Source of the DNA: a virus
DNA: 22,798 nt
Virus record (IMG/VR): IMGVR_UViG_3300037071_001544
Coordinates: 1-22,798 of that record
Reading direction: 5' to 3' (one strand)
Below the pieces are notes generated by a model that did not search any database, had not been told where the DNA came from, and saw nothing but the letters and a program-made list of their open reading frames with translations. Made by a program: the position numbers and the translations under genes. How positions within the stretch are numbered: position 1 is the stretch's first letter; every line of letters begins with the position of its first letter. Below are positions 12,262 to 20,883 of the stretch, piece by piece.

Positions 12262-13218
12262 TTACCAGCCGATAGCAATCCAGTTGACGCGGTGCCACGT
12301 ATTTCTGGCCATCTCGTTCGAGCCGACCCAGTTGCGCACCATGTAGACCACGTCCCATTTACTGCCGTTGCCAGAGACGCCCCAGAAGCCGTTGTTCCCT
12401 TCGACGATCATGTGCGCCCCGGCCGTGGCCCAGCTGTCGCCGTTGGTGAGGATTACGGTAAGCAGGCCGTTCGGAAACTGCTTGGGCCAGGTGATCCGGG
12501 CATAGCCGGCCGAGTCGGTTCGATGAACGGTGGAGCCAGCCTGAATGAGCATGCCGGCATTCGCAGGCGGGGAGCCTCCAAAGATAGAAGGCCCTATTCC
12601 ATAAAGAGAAGCCGTACCGGGTCGCCAGTAGGCTGCGCCATCCTTGTCAACCTCACGGTGCCATTCGACCCGGTCGAACTGTGTGGTTCCGATGGTGATG
12701 ACGGTGCCTGGGTCATTCAGGTAAGTCATTACCAGTTCGTCGTTGGCAGTAGCGCCCCCATTGTGAGCCCACACTCGGAGGTCGACAATTTCCTGAACGA
12801 CCGAGGAGCCTGCCTTGATCCGGCACAGAGCGATGGGCTGGTCAGCAAGCGCGCCCTTGGTGTTGTTCCGGGCGGGCAGCGACTTGTTCGTACCACCAGT
12901 GATGATGGTGTAGACGTAGGTCGAGGCGCCGGGAGTTGGGTTCCATGTACGTCGCAGAACGACCATGTCCCAACGGTCAGCACCAGAAGCAACGGCCGAG
13001 TGCGCCAGGAATGTGGGGTTGTCGAACTTGTCCATGACGCCATCGCCAGTGATCGTGCCGGGCTTGATTTCGATGCCCCGGTCGGCGTGGGCGCTGGTTA
13101 CAACTTTGCAGTCGTTGACCCCACCCACGGAGTATTGTGCGGCACCCACGTTCGGGGCCAGGCTTGCCCAAGCAGCGGCATTTACCGACCCTGGGTAACC
13201 ATAGTGCTGGTCAGCCAT
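12262..13218 (-). CDS. Tail fibre/minor tail protein with gp53-like C-terminal tip
   Basis: A 318-residue protein. The N-terminal part (1-190) resembles actinophage minor tail proteins that follow the Gp37/Tal protein (GYPGSVNAAAWASLAPNVG, DRWDMVVLRRTW, RIKAGSSVVQEIVDLRVWA). Residues 244-318 (WPKQFPNGLLTVILTNGD ... HRVNWIAIGW) have the features of the gp53-like C-terminal domain of tail fibres, including the closing WIAIG motif. This tip domain is known to bind receptors in other phages. The ATG at 13218 shares a base with the upstream stop (TAATG). The gene is followed after 23 bases by the beta-helix spike. Confidence 0.8.
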   Translation of the reverse strand: MADQHYGYPGSVNAAAWASLAPNVGAAQYSVGGVNDCKVVTSAHADRGIEIKPGTITGDGVMDKFDNPTFLAHSAVASGADRWDMVVLRRTWNPTPGASTYVYTIITGGTNKSLPARNNTKGALADQPIALCRIKAGSSVVQEIVDLRVWAHNGGATANDELVMTYLNDPGTVITIGTTQFDRVEWHREVDKDGAAYWRPGTASLYGIGPSIFGGSPPANAGMLIQAGSTVHRTDSAGYARITWPKQFPNGLLTVILTNGDSWATAGAHMIVEGNNGFWGVSGNGSKWDVVYMVRNWVGSNEMARNTWHRVNWIAIGW

Positions 13219-14336
13219 TATTGACTCGCTTTCAGTTTGTCCAACGAACCACCCAGTGTGGCGATAGCATTCACCACGGCGGCGTTGGGATCGGTTTTCC
13301 TGCCAATAGTTCCCAAGAGCTTCAGGCCTTTTTCTGCATCATATGAGAACTCAATTTCACGCAGAATGTCGGTGACCTCGACCAGGCCGTTAGCAACCTT
13401 CGCTGTGCAGACCTGCCCGACCTTCAGCCCGTTGGGACCACCGAACTTGAAGTTGCCAGCCTCAGCCAGCGTAACCTCAAGACTCGCAGAGCCCCGGCCG
13501 TCGAAGAGCGTTTCTTCTGCACGTTCCTCGAGCGTGAGCGGGCTGTCTGCATCCCGGGCATCCCGGAACACTTCGATGCGGTCACCCCAGAGGTCTTGTG
13601 CTGCTGAGTTGGTACGAGAGATGAAGGTACGAGCTGTGCCTTCACCTGAACCACCGACGACCACGTTGGTTACATCGGGGGCAATCACTCGAGACTTCCA
13701 CTTACGGATGACCCGAGACTGTTCGGTCAATGGGTTCGGGTAGGTGCCTGGTTCGTACACGTCCACGGTCAGACCCGCAGGCGAAGCAACAACGGTGACA
13801 CCCAAGCCCATGGATTCGAGCAGCGGGAATACCTCGTTGTAGATCTTCGCCATGCGGGCCTGCGCGGTGACGGTGCCCCCCCTATTCAGATTCGGCGCAA
13901 GAATGATCGGTTCAACCGACCGGTACTTATTCTTGTCGATGATATCTTTGAGCACCGTTTCCATGTCACCGGTTATCTCGTACCGGTACGCACCCGACTG
14001 GGCGGCCATAGATCCTCCGGGCACCTGATAGATCAGCAGGTTTCGCAGGATGCGGAAGTTATCCTCCACGTCGAAGGTGAATGTGCCCGACACCCCGGGA
14101 CCCGATCCCGCATGCTCCCGGATGGGGCCCTCGATGAAGGTCTCACCCCGAAGCCGGCAGCGGACACGAGTCCCGGGAGTCAGCATTGTACCCAGGCGTT
14201 TGTGTGTGGCCTTGACAGTGAACGAGAGGTCCGAGATGTTGTCGAACCGTTTAGTTCCCTCGAGCGACACGAACGCACCAACGGGTGCCTGCCACACCCT
14301 GCCCTTGTTGTAGAGGTCGAGTTGGAACAACGACAT
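13218..14336 (-). CDS. Tail-hub/minor tail protein, Gp37/Tal-like
   Basis: A 372-residue protein of the Siphovirus Gp37-like type: an opening VGAFVSLEGTKRFDNISDLSFTVKATHK strand set, a FTFDVEDNFRILRNLLIYQVPGG segment around residue 88-108, and a C-terminal part that ends GLKLLGTIGRKTDPNAAVVNAI. In known siphoviruses such proteins form the tail hub at the tip and contact the Dit ring. It lies directly after the Dit-like gene, with a one-base overlap at both ends (TAATG), in line with a coupled tail-tip module. Confidence 0.8.
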   Translation of the reverse strand: MSLFQLDLYNKGRVWQAPVGAFVSLEGTKRFDNISDLSFTVKATHKRLGTMLTPGTRVRCRLRGETFIEGPIREHAGSGPGVSGTFTFDVEDNFRILRNLLIYQVPGGSMAAQSGAYRYEITGDMETVLKDIIDKNKYRSVEPIILAPNLNRGGTVTAQARMAKIYNEVFPLLESMGLGVTVVASPAGLTVDVYEPGTYPNPLTEQSRVIRKWKSRVIAPDVTNVVVGGSGEGTARTFISRTNSAAQDLWGDRIEVFRDARDADSPLTLEERAEETLFDGRGSASLEVTLAEAGNFKFGGPNGLKVGQVCTAKVANGLVEVTDILREIEFSYDAEKGLKLLGTIGRKTDPNAAVVNAIATLGGSLDKLKASQ

Positions 14337-15253
14337 TAGAGACTCCGCAGGTAGAGAGGCGTGAAGTACGCCTGGATTGAACCAGTACCGTCCATTGCGA
14401 GCGACAGCGTGATATCTTCACCTGGGGGCACAGGTGCGAACTCAAAGGCCCCGAGTGAGGCCATGATATCCACACCATCTCGTGTAGCCGTCAGGTTCCG
14501 CGGATCAGTGTCGATGATCACGGTCTCATTCGCCAGCGTTGTGCCCAGATTCGCAACCATGCCGTTGATACCAACAGATGCCGTATCAAACGGCCCTTTC
14601 ACAACCCAGCGCATATAGGCTTCAACGTCACCCGGGTTGGTGATGAGCGCGTTGCCAATGTCCGATGAAGAAGCGATGATGAAGTCGGGGGCGAACCCAC
14701 CGTCGAAGAAATCGTTGTCAGTCGACGGGTACCAGATGGGCGATTGAGTCTTGCCTTCCCAGAAGGGTTGCTCGCACATTCCCGTGATACCGTAGATCGC
14801 CCAGCCCAAGCGGACGGGGTCTCGCGAGTACACGGAAGTGTCGTCACTCTTGAACCGGACGTTGATGCTATAGCTGTCACCACTTGGGAGTATGACCTCC
14901 CAGCGCATCACTTGGCCCGGCCGGAAGATCTTCCAGAAGGCAGTCTTCTGAGCGACCCAGGCTTCACTCGAGTCCTCGAAGATTCCGATGACCCAGTGAA
15001 CGTCTCGACCTGAGGCTCGCCAGCCCTCCCATTCAAAGCCGTGGACGACTGGCGAGTCAAAGGTGTATTGCTCGATGGCCGGCATGCCCATACCCTCGAT
15101 GCCTTCCGGCATGAGGAACACCCCGTTGCGACCATCGGTCACATCCCAGCGAGAACCATCCCACCCATGGAAGATGTGCTTGACACGCTTCCATGGGTTG
15201 TAAATCGGCGGGGGTTCTGGCGGAGCAAGGAGAGAGCCTCTCAAGTAAGCCAT
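14336..15253 (-). CDS. Distal tail (Dit)-like minor tail protein
   Basis: A 305-residue protein that follows the tape measure directly (TAATG overlap), the usual position of the distal tail protein. Motifs are WDVTDGRNGVFLMPEGIEG (37-55), a 'FEWEGWRASGRDVHWVIGIF' segment (74-93) and a C-terminal beta part (DITLSLAMDGTGSIQAYFTP). Dit-like proteins form the ring that joins the tail tube to the tip and fibres. The assignment combines order, length and pattern, so the identity is likely but not certain. Confidence 0.75.
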   Translation of the reverse strand: MAYLRGSLLAPPEPPPIYNPWKRVKHIFHGWDGSRWDVTDGRNGVFLMPEGIEGMGMPAIEQYTFDSPVVHGFEWEGWRASGRDVHWVIGIFEDSSEAWVAQKTAFWKIFRPGQVMRWEVILPSGDSYSINVRFKSDDTSVYSRDPVRLGWAIYGITGMCEQPFWEGKTQSPIWYPSTDNDFFDGGFAPDFIIASSSDIGNALITNPGDVEAYMRWVVKGPFDTASVGINGMVANLGTTLANETVIIDTDPRNLTATRDGVDIMASLGAFEFAPVPPGEDITLSLAMDGTGSIQAYFTPLYLRSL

Positions 15254-18200
15254 TACTTACCTACCTTACCTATTTGAGCTACGAGGTTTGCACGCCGTGC
15301 TTTTTTGTCGAATTCGTCAGCGACCTTCTCGGGGGTAGCCCCGTAGTAGTCGCCTTCGATGTTGACGAGCGCACGATCCTTCGGCGTCGAGTACGTACCG
15401 CTCACGCCAGACGCTGCAGACGTGAATGAGGAGGTACCGTTGAACACATCGGCAGATGCAACAACACCGCGTGCTGTTTTCTGTAGCGCCTCTGCACGCT
15501 GTGCCATGCCCTTGCCGAAGTCATCGACCAACGCACGACCGGACCAGATCGTGTAACCACGACCTGAGAACGGACCATACTTTGCCGGCGAGTGAGGGAA
15601 CAAGCCCTTGACCGCAGCGATGACCGTAGTTGCAGCAGCGACAGCCGTGCGGATGCCTGCGCCAATGCCTCGAGCGAACGCGTCGATCAAAGCACCACCA
15701 GCCTGGAAGAACTGCCAGGTCTGGCTAATCAGGGCACCTGAGATTTGACTCGGGATACCACGAGCGGTGGCGACAAGCGATGCCACACCGATGACAAGGC
15801 CCGTACCCACTCGAGCCATCCACGCGGGAACAGCACCGATGATGGTCTGGAATCCCGCAGCGAACTGAGCCCAGAGTTGAGCCATGCCAATGATCACCGC
15901 AAGCAGCATGCCCGGGATACCGTTGGTGATACCCGCGGCAATATTCCTCAAGCCCACCGCGGCGTTGATAGCCACGTTGCGCCAGAAGATGTCCCACTGC
16001 ATCTTCGCGTTAGCAAAGAACCCGAGGAACTGGGCGACCATCGCAGGGATGTTCAGGTTGATTGCTGCAGTCACCATGCTGAGCGCAAGGCTAGCTGGTG
16101 TGGGCAGACCCGACCAGAACGTTGTCCACGAACCCGAGGTTGGGAACAGCGTGTTGATGGAAGCGATGATCAGTGCAATGGCTGTGCCCACCACACCAGG
16201 GATCGCGGAGAACCCAGTGACCGCCTGCCCGAGCGTTGCCCAGAAGATGGACCACTTGTCGACCACACCAAACAGGTTGTTGAACGCAATGATCAGCGAG
16301 GGCAGACCCTTGGCAGGATCAGTCAACCAACCGATTGCTTCAACGAAGCCTGTGATGCTTTCGATAGCAGAGCCAGCACCAGCGATCCGGTCAAGCACCC
16401 CACCAAGCGCAGTGTTCAGCGCAGTGAAGAATCCCGGAATCTGGGGGTTCTCGATAGCGAGCCGCATGATCGTGAACAGGCCACCCTCTGTGTCGCCCAA
16501 GCTCAGCTGAGCAAAGGCTTTCGGGAAGTCGTTCATAACCTTGACCATGTCGGTCAGCCAGCCAACAGCAGCGAGAGCGAACGGCGTTGCAACCTTGAGC
16601 GCGTTGCCCAGCTGTTCGAAGAACACCACGATTGCCGGCGCAGCAGCCTTCACAAGCTCGACGACGAGAGGAGCAAGCTTAGCGATGAGCGGGATCAGCG
16701 GGGGAAGAACTTCCTTCACGAATGAAAGCAGAACCGGCCCGAGTTCCTTGAGCACATCACGCAGCAGTGAGGTCAGCTCGGGAATCAGCGGCTTGACAGC
16801 CTCGAAGAGTTCGACGAAGATCGGAGCAAGCTGCTTGGCAGCCTCAGTGAGCACGGGGCCCATCTGAGACAACAGCAGACCCAGAGCCGAAGCGAGCGTG
16901 CCGATGATCTGACCCAGAGGAGCCATCGCAGGCTTCAGGTCAGTCATAAACGTCAGGAACCCAGAGAAGAAGTTCTTCAGGCCCGTCTGCAATGTCGGAT
17001 CAGAAACGAGCAGCCCAATGTTCTCGAGCAGCTGTCCCAGGATCTTGCCCACCGTGTCGAAGATGGTAGACAGCGTGGGAGCGAAGTTCGCGAGGCCCTG
17101 ACCCAGTCGGTTGAGTCCGTCGATCAGACCGTCCATGAGTTTGTGTGCACCACCGAAGATGGTTGCGAACGTCACCTGGAAGTTCGAGGTGTTCATGGTG
17201 TCAGCGAGTTTACGCAGACCGTCAGCAAGGCCAGCGAACGTGGAGCCACCTGCAGCCTGAGCAGCGCGACCCAGTGCAGCGAACACACGGCCCGATTCCC
17301 GGAGCACACGACCCAGGTCCTTGAACGCCTGGATGCCGTTCTCAGCCCAGATGGCGAGTCGACCATCAGAAGCCGCAGCCTGGATGAAGTTGTTGAACTG
17401 ATCGCTGAGCTTCACCAGCCAGGTCGAAAGCCTGGGCAGATACTCGGAACCGAAGGAACCCAGTGTGGTGAATGCAGCGACCATCGGCTTCATGGCCTTG
17501 GCAGCAATGTCGATGGACTTGGTGAGGTTGCCCATCATAAACGTGAGCTTGTCGGGTGTGACGTTCGCCTTTATTTCGCGAGACATCTCACCGAACAGAT
17601 TACCCCAGGCACGAGCGAGGTCACCCAGTGTGGCCCGCATCGTGGGAAGCAGAGTCTGCACGAGTTCACGGATGGGCGCAGCAGCCTGGCCCCAGAACTT
17701 GTCACTGATGATGTTCTGCAGTCCAGAGAACGCAGGACCCAGGTCAGCGAGGACTTTCTTCGTGTCCTTGAATGCAGCGATGAGCACACCGATGCTGATT
17801 GCCGAACCCGTGAGAAGCGCGGGCAGCAGTACAGCGATCTGGCCCAGCTGGGCGAACGATACACCCAGGGTAGCGAAGTTCGAGATGAGTGCGAGTACCG
17901 CACCACTCAAGCCCAGGATACCCGAGGAGATGAGCCCCAGCTTCGGTGCGTTCTTGTCGAGGTTCTTGATCGAGTTCCAGAAGGAGTCGAACACGTTGCC
18001 CAGCAAACGGGCACCCGACAGAGCGGCGAGAGTTTGTGCAGCAGCGGCTACCGACGCGGCGTTCACCCGAACGAATATCGGGACTGTACGGGCGCGTGTA
18101 AGGACTGCCAGTTGCTGACGTGCTCGAAGCGCATCAAGGTTGGCGCGAATGTTTGGATCAATATCCTCGAGCTTTTCCTTCAAGTCGTGGAGTTGTTCCT

Positions 18201-18414
18201 GGGTGACATACGGTTCAACCTTGATGCGGACTTCGAGTTCACGCAGTTGTTCTTTGAGTCGCCGGACGGATTCTCGCGTCACCGCGAGCTCGGCCGGGAT
18301 GGTCGCCTTCATTGTCTTCTCGATACGCTCGAGCGAGACCTTCAGATCTTCGCGGAAGCGCGACGAGTCGGGCAGGACACGGATTGATACCCGGCCTGCG
18401 GATTTTGTAGCCAA
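15253..18414 (-). CDS. Tape measure protein
   Basis: A 1053-residue protein, the longest in the window. Residues 20-110 are coiled-coil-rich (LERIEKTM, VRRLKEQLRELEVRI). Residues 155-215 contain hydrophobic segments of the type thought to insert into the host membrane. A long Ala/Leu/helical middle follows. Near residue 960 the motif FPHSPAKYGPFSGRGYTIWSG is conserved in actinophage tape measures. By the usual 0.15 nm per residue, the tail would be about 158 nm long. The start is a TTG at 18414 with AGGAGG 5 bases upstream. No lytic-enzyme domain is evident. Confidence 0.95.
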   Translation of the reverse strand: MATKSAGRVSIRVLPDSSRFREDLKVSLERIEKTMKATIPAELAVTRESVRRLKEQLRELEVRIKVEPYVTQEQLHDLKEKLEDIDPNIRANLDALRARQQLAVLTRARTVPIFVRVNAASVAAAAQTLAALSGARLLGNVFDSFWNSIKNLDKNAPKLGLISSGILGLSGAVLALISNFATLGVSFAQLGQIAVLLPALLTGSAISIGVLIAAFKDTKKVLADLGPAFSGLQNIISDKFWGQAAAPIRELVQTLLPTMRATLGDLARAWGNLFGEMSREIKANVTPDKLTFMMGNLTKSIDIAAKAMKPMVAAFTTLGSFGSEYLPRLSTWLVKLSDQFNNFIQAAASDGRLAIWAENGIQAFKDLGRVLRESGRVFAALGRAAQAAGGSTFAGLADGLRKLADTMNTSNFQVTFATIFGGAHKLMDGLIDGLNRLGQGLANFAPTLSTIFDTVGKILGQLLENIGLLVSDPTLQTGLKNFFSGFLTFMTDLKPAMAPLGQIIGTLASALGLLLSQMGPVLTEAAKQLAPIFVELFEAVKPLIPELTSLLRDVLKELGPVLLSFVKEVLPPLIPLIAKLAPLVVELVKAAAPAIVVFFEQLGNALKVATPFALAAVGWLTDMVKVMNDFPKAFAQLSLGDTEGGLFTIMRLAIENPQIPGFFTALNTALGGVLDRIAGAGSAIESITGFVEAIGWLTDPAKGLPSLIIAFNNLFGVVDKWSIFWATLGQAVTGFSAIPGVVGTAIALIIASINTLFPTSGSWTTFWSGLPTPASLALSMVTAAINLNIPAMVAQFLGFFANAKMQWDIFWRNVAINAAVGLRNIAAGITNGIPGMLLAVIIGMAQLWAQFAAGFQTIIGAVPAWMARVGTGLVIGVASLVATARGIPSQISGALISQTWQFFQAGGALIDAFARGIGAGIRTAVAAATTVIAAVKGLFPHSPAKYGPFSGRGYTIWSGRALVDDFGKGMAQRAEALQKTARGVVASADVFNGTSSFTSAASGVSGTYSTPKDRALVNIEGDYYGATPEKVADEFDKKARRANLVAQIGKVGK

Positions 18415-18423
18415 GGCAACCTC

Positions 18424-19193
18424 CTAGGATGCTAAACCATTGCCGAACAAGTTCTTGAGTGTTGTGCCAAAGTCAGCCAGCGTTTCGGTGGGCTTGTCGG
18501 GCGTACGGCCCGGGCGAGGATAAGGCGTAATGTCAGGCACCTTATTGTTCTCGTTGTTTGCACCCACAAAGATAGCGGTGCTTTGGTTCACAGCGTCGAT
18601 CATGTCAGCCATGACGTAAGTATTAGCGTCCCATCCCAGGAACTTCGAGTAGTCTTTGAGCTCCGGACCACCAAGGGATTTCGCACGCCATAGAGATTTG
18701 GACTCGTGAGGCAAGCGGTCCAGCAGAGCATAAACCTGGCGCATGGGAACCCGACCGTCGATTGCATCCCATATGTCAAAGCCATATAGAGCAAGCAGGT
18801 CGGATTCCCAGTCCGGGTTCTCCTCTAGCTGTCGTCGGAGCTCTCGCCTTCCCCCAGGACGGTTGTCCAAGCAACGGCGAGTTCAGCGATACGCTGGAGC
18901 GCATCCTTGCCAGTGCAGAACTTGGTGAACTCGGCCTGATCCTTGGCCCAGGGCAGCATTGCCTTGCCGATCTTGCCCAGAAGCGGGATTGCTTCCGAAT
19001 CGCTGAGCGAGATGGTCGAGCCTTCCTCAGCATCACCGAGAAGTTCAGCGACGAGTCCGAGCAGCGGGGCCTGATCCCACACCGGTACTTCGTCAATCGA
19101 CTTCATCAGATTGAAGCCCGGAGTTTCCTCAGGGCGAACGATCTTCTCAGCCTTGGGCTTACGATCCTGGGGGGTTTTCTTGGAAGTAGTCAT
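18424..19193 (-). CDS. Tail assembly chaperone G-T frameshift product
   Basis: Ribosomes reading the G gene slip by -1 at GGGGGAA (18849-18855) and continue in the 18852-18424 frame. The fusion has about 256 residues: 114 from G, then GRRELRRQLEENPDWESDLLALYGFDIWDA and the rest of T. The second frame has only a TTG (18870) without a ribosome binding site, so independent initiation is unlikely. In lambda-like phages G and G-T act together with the tape measure to assemble the tail tube. The T part ends 10 bases before the tape-measure start. Confidence 0.82.
18825..19193 (-). CDS. Tail assembly chaperone G
   Basis: The 122-residue unshifted product. It is small and acidic with a helical core (APLLGLVAELLGDAEEGS, IPLLGKIGKAMLPWAKDQAEFTKFCTG) and ends in GEGESSDDS. 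It sits between the major tail protein and the tape measure, the invariant chaperone position in siphoviruses. AAAGG precedes the ATG at 19193. Its last 30 bases hold the slip site, and the second frame overlaps its end. Confidence 0.85.
   Translation of the reverse strand: MTTSKKTPQDRKPKAEKIVRPEETPGFNLMKSIDEVPVWDQAPLLGLVAELLGDAEEGSTISLSDSEAIPLLGKIGKAMLPWAKDQAEFTKFCTGKDALQRIAELAVAWTTVLGEGESSDDS
18849..18855 (-). other. Programmed -1 frameshift site GGGGGAA
   Basis: In the G frame the codons are CTG GGG GAA. A -1 shift of the GGG codon re-pairs perfectly (GGG), and the next codon becomes GGA in the T frame. The A-site shift is not a perfect X XXY YYZ slip (GAA to GGA), so a P-site slip is more likely. 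Position, direction and reading frames match the conserved tail-chaperone shift. Confidence 0.8.
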
Positions 19194-19231
19194 TGCGAGC
19201 CTACCTTTCTAAAGTAGCGAGCCTGGTAATG

Positions 19232-19270
19232 CCTGTGCGGGAGCCGGCTCGCAGAAGACTCCCGCACAGG
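19232..19270 (-). terminator. Perfect 12-bp hairpin behind the major tail protein
   Basis: CCTGTGCGGGAG (19232-19243) and CTCCCGCACAGG (19259-19270) pair perfectly around a 15-base loop. It starts 4 bases after the stop of the major tail gene. No T run follows, so it is an attenuator, RNase-protecting stem or processing site rather than a standard terminator. Confidence 0.65.
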
Positions 19271-19274
19271 GTTG

Positions 19275-20078
19275 TTATGCAGCGCGAGTGTACGCCTGCG
19301 AGTTGGAAACACCGTTGCCGCTCGTAACGACAATCGGCGCGGAACCTGCCGACCCTGCGGGCAGGGTGACGTTCAGGCTCTTGGTGTTGACCTGCGTGTA
19401 GGAAGCGGTGACGCCACCCACGGTCACAGCAGTGACACCGACGAAGCCCGTACCAACCAGGTTCACAACCTGGCCCGTGCCCTGACCCGACGGAAGCGCG
19501 GTCGTGATGACCGGAGCCGTGTCGATGAGACCCGGGTGGTAGAAGCGGAACCGCTTGCCCGTGGTCTCGGAGTTGAGCATCTGAGCGGACAGCGTGATTT
19601 CGAAGAACGCATCCACAGCGAGCTGCGGGGCGTCACCGATGGTGATGGTCGTGTTCGGGATGTAGATACCCATCCGCGAGGTGCCATCCACGATCAGGAT
19701 GAAGAGCGCCTTTTTCTGCGGAGCGATGGAGCCGCCCACGTCGTAGGTGCCGAGGGTCCCGTTGTGGGTACCATCGCCGAAAGCCAGACCCAGGGTCAGC
19801 TTGTCGATCTGGATGGAGTTGACGTTGACCGACCAGGTGATCGGGTCGTAGGTCGAACGCAGCGCGTCGTCCCACCATGAGCCTCGCTGTGTGGCATCGC
19901 CGCCGCCCTTGGAAAGGGAAACGTTGTTGTCACGCGAGGTGTGGCCGAGAGCCTGCCATCCGCCGGACAGTGCGCCGGTCGGGTCAACGGTCTCGTAGTC
20001 GGGAGCTGCAGTGTCCGGGGGAGCGACGAGCACGGTGCCCTTGCCCGGAATGGTTGTTGCATTGGCGTTGAAGCCCAT
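19275..20078 (-). CDS. Major tail protein with C-terminal Ig-like domain
   Basis: A 267-residue tail tube protein. Residues 1-185 form the tube domain (GTVLVAPPDTAAPDYETV, WQALGHTSRDNNVSLSKGG, DPITWSVNVNSI, a helix/strand set to RFRFYHPG). Residues 187-267 (PVITTALPSGQGTGQVVNLVG, VTVGGVTASYTQV, GSAPIVVTSGNGVSNS) are an IPT/TIG-type Ig-like domain. Such decorations stand out from the tail tube and may bind host or glycan surfaces weakly. GGAAGGA lies 6 bases before the ATG. The gene is followed by a strong hairpin, in line with high and separately controlled dose. Confidence 0.92.
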   Translation of the reverse strand: MGFNANATTIPGKGTVLVAPPDTAAPDYETVDPTGALSGGWQALGHTSRDNNVSLSKGGGDATQRGSWWDDALRSTYDPITWSVNVNSIQIDKLTLGLAFGDGTHNGTLGTYDVGGSIAPQKKALFILIVDGTSRMGIYIPNTTITIGDAPQLAVDAFFEITLSAQMLNSETTGKRFRFYHPGLIDTAPVITTALPSGQGTGQVVNLVGTGFVGVTAVTVGGVTASYTQVNTKSLNVTLPAGSAGSAPIVVTSGNGVSNSQAYTRAA

Positions 20079-20095
20079 GGTAAATCCTTCCGAAT

Positions 20096-20536
20096 TTAGA
20101 GTTTGCGAACGATGACATGGAAATGGCCATCGTACTGGGTAAGGTCGCCTGCCGGCGTGAGGGTCGTACTCGTGCGGCTGGGCATTGAAACGTCATCGAC
20201 AGACGTCACAGCGCCCACACCAGGGTAGCGCGCATTGTTATCGTGCGATTCATGCATGGCGCGATACACCATGTCTGCAATGTCTGCAGCGGTGTCGCGT
20301 GTCTTGCCGATGATTGAGACGTACACGTCCCATTCCCAAGCGTTGGGTCCACCGAGCATGCGCCCATTCTGGGCATTGACTACCACAAAGGGTACATGCT
20401 CTATGGCATCAACGTCTTGCTGGCCCATTACTTCCATGTCGGCGGTGCCAAACGTTTCAGCGATTTCTTCAAGAGCGTCACGGAGCACCAGGGTAAAGAG
20501 CTCTTCAACATCCACGGTCATTCGTTCGTAAACCAT
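20096..20536 (-). CDS. Tail terminator protein
   Basis: A 146-residue protein with an N-terminal helix pair (VEELFTLVLRDALEEIAETFG), a central segment (FVVVNAQNGRMLGGPNAWEWDVYVSIIGKTRDTAADIADMVYRAMHES) and a C-terminal beta strand (GHFHVIVRKL). This alternation fits the tail-terminator fold, which caps the tail tube below the neck. It lies directly before the major tail gene, the usual position. It starts at an ATG that shares a base with the upstream stop (TGATG). Confidence 0.8.
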   Translation of the reverse strand: MVYERMTVDVEELFTLVLRDALEEIAETFGTADMEVMGQQDVDAIEHVPFVVVNAQNGRMLGGPNAWEWDVYVSIIGKTRDTAADIADMVYRAMHESHDNNARYPGVGAVTSVDDVSMPSRTSTTLTPAGDLTQYDGHFHVIVRKL

Positions 20537-20883
20537 CAGAACTTCCCGCGGACCCAGGGGCCAGGCAGTTGGGCGACAGCGCCACCCAGGATGTGCTGGC
20601 CGGGAACCCAGGTTGCACCAGGTTCACCCTTGCGTGGGGAGAAGTGACCCCACTCGATGGAGTAAGCAGCCTTGTCGCCTGCAAAGACCATGCGGTCTCG
20701 AACGCCCTTCTTGCCGGGAACGTTCTTGAGCGACAGCTTGCCGATGTAGTCACCCGTAAGCTGGTGAGCCCGGGCACGACGCTTGACGATGAACATGAGC
20801 TGCATGGCGACTGTGTCCATCTCTTCGGAATTGCCCGCCATGCGAGCGACACCGTTGGGAACCCAACCAAATACCTCAGCCAT
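20536..20883 (-). CDS. Neck/minor tail completion protein (gp10-like)
   Basis: A 115-residue basic protein starting MAEVFGWVPNGVARMAGNSEEMDTVA with helical, basic middle (QLMFIVKRRARAHQLTGDYIGKL) and a C-terminal YSIEWGHFSPRKGE motif. It stands between the head-tail stopper and the tail terminator, as HK97-gp10-like neck proteins do. It also recalls a protein family of unknown function found at this place in mycobacteriophages. Both flanks overlap by one base. The exact role in joining head and tail is inferred from order. Confidence 0.7.
   Translation of the reverse strand: MAEVFGWVPNGVARMAGNSEEMDTVAMQLMFIVKRRARAHQLTGDYIGKLSLKNVPGKKGVRDRMVFAGDKAAYSIEWGHFSPRKGEPGATWVPGQHILGGAVAQLPGPWVRGKF

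Noticed and set aside
15745-16725. Plus-strand frame of 326 residues opposite the tape measure gene
   Set aside because: The composition is antisense-like (Arg, Asp, His, Ser-rich), and the opposite strand encodes a convincing structural protein.
17143-18387. Long plus-strand frame (414 residues) opposite the tape measure gene
   Set aside because: It mirrors the codon bias of the tape-measure gene, has no ribosome binding site or domain, and is full of Glu/Arg/His typical of antisense shadows.
18424-18870. Separate gene for the T chaperone starting at TTG 18870
   Set aside because: No ribosome binding site, the start lies inside the G gene, and the slip site explains access to this frame.
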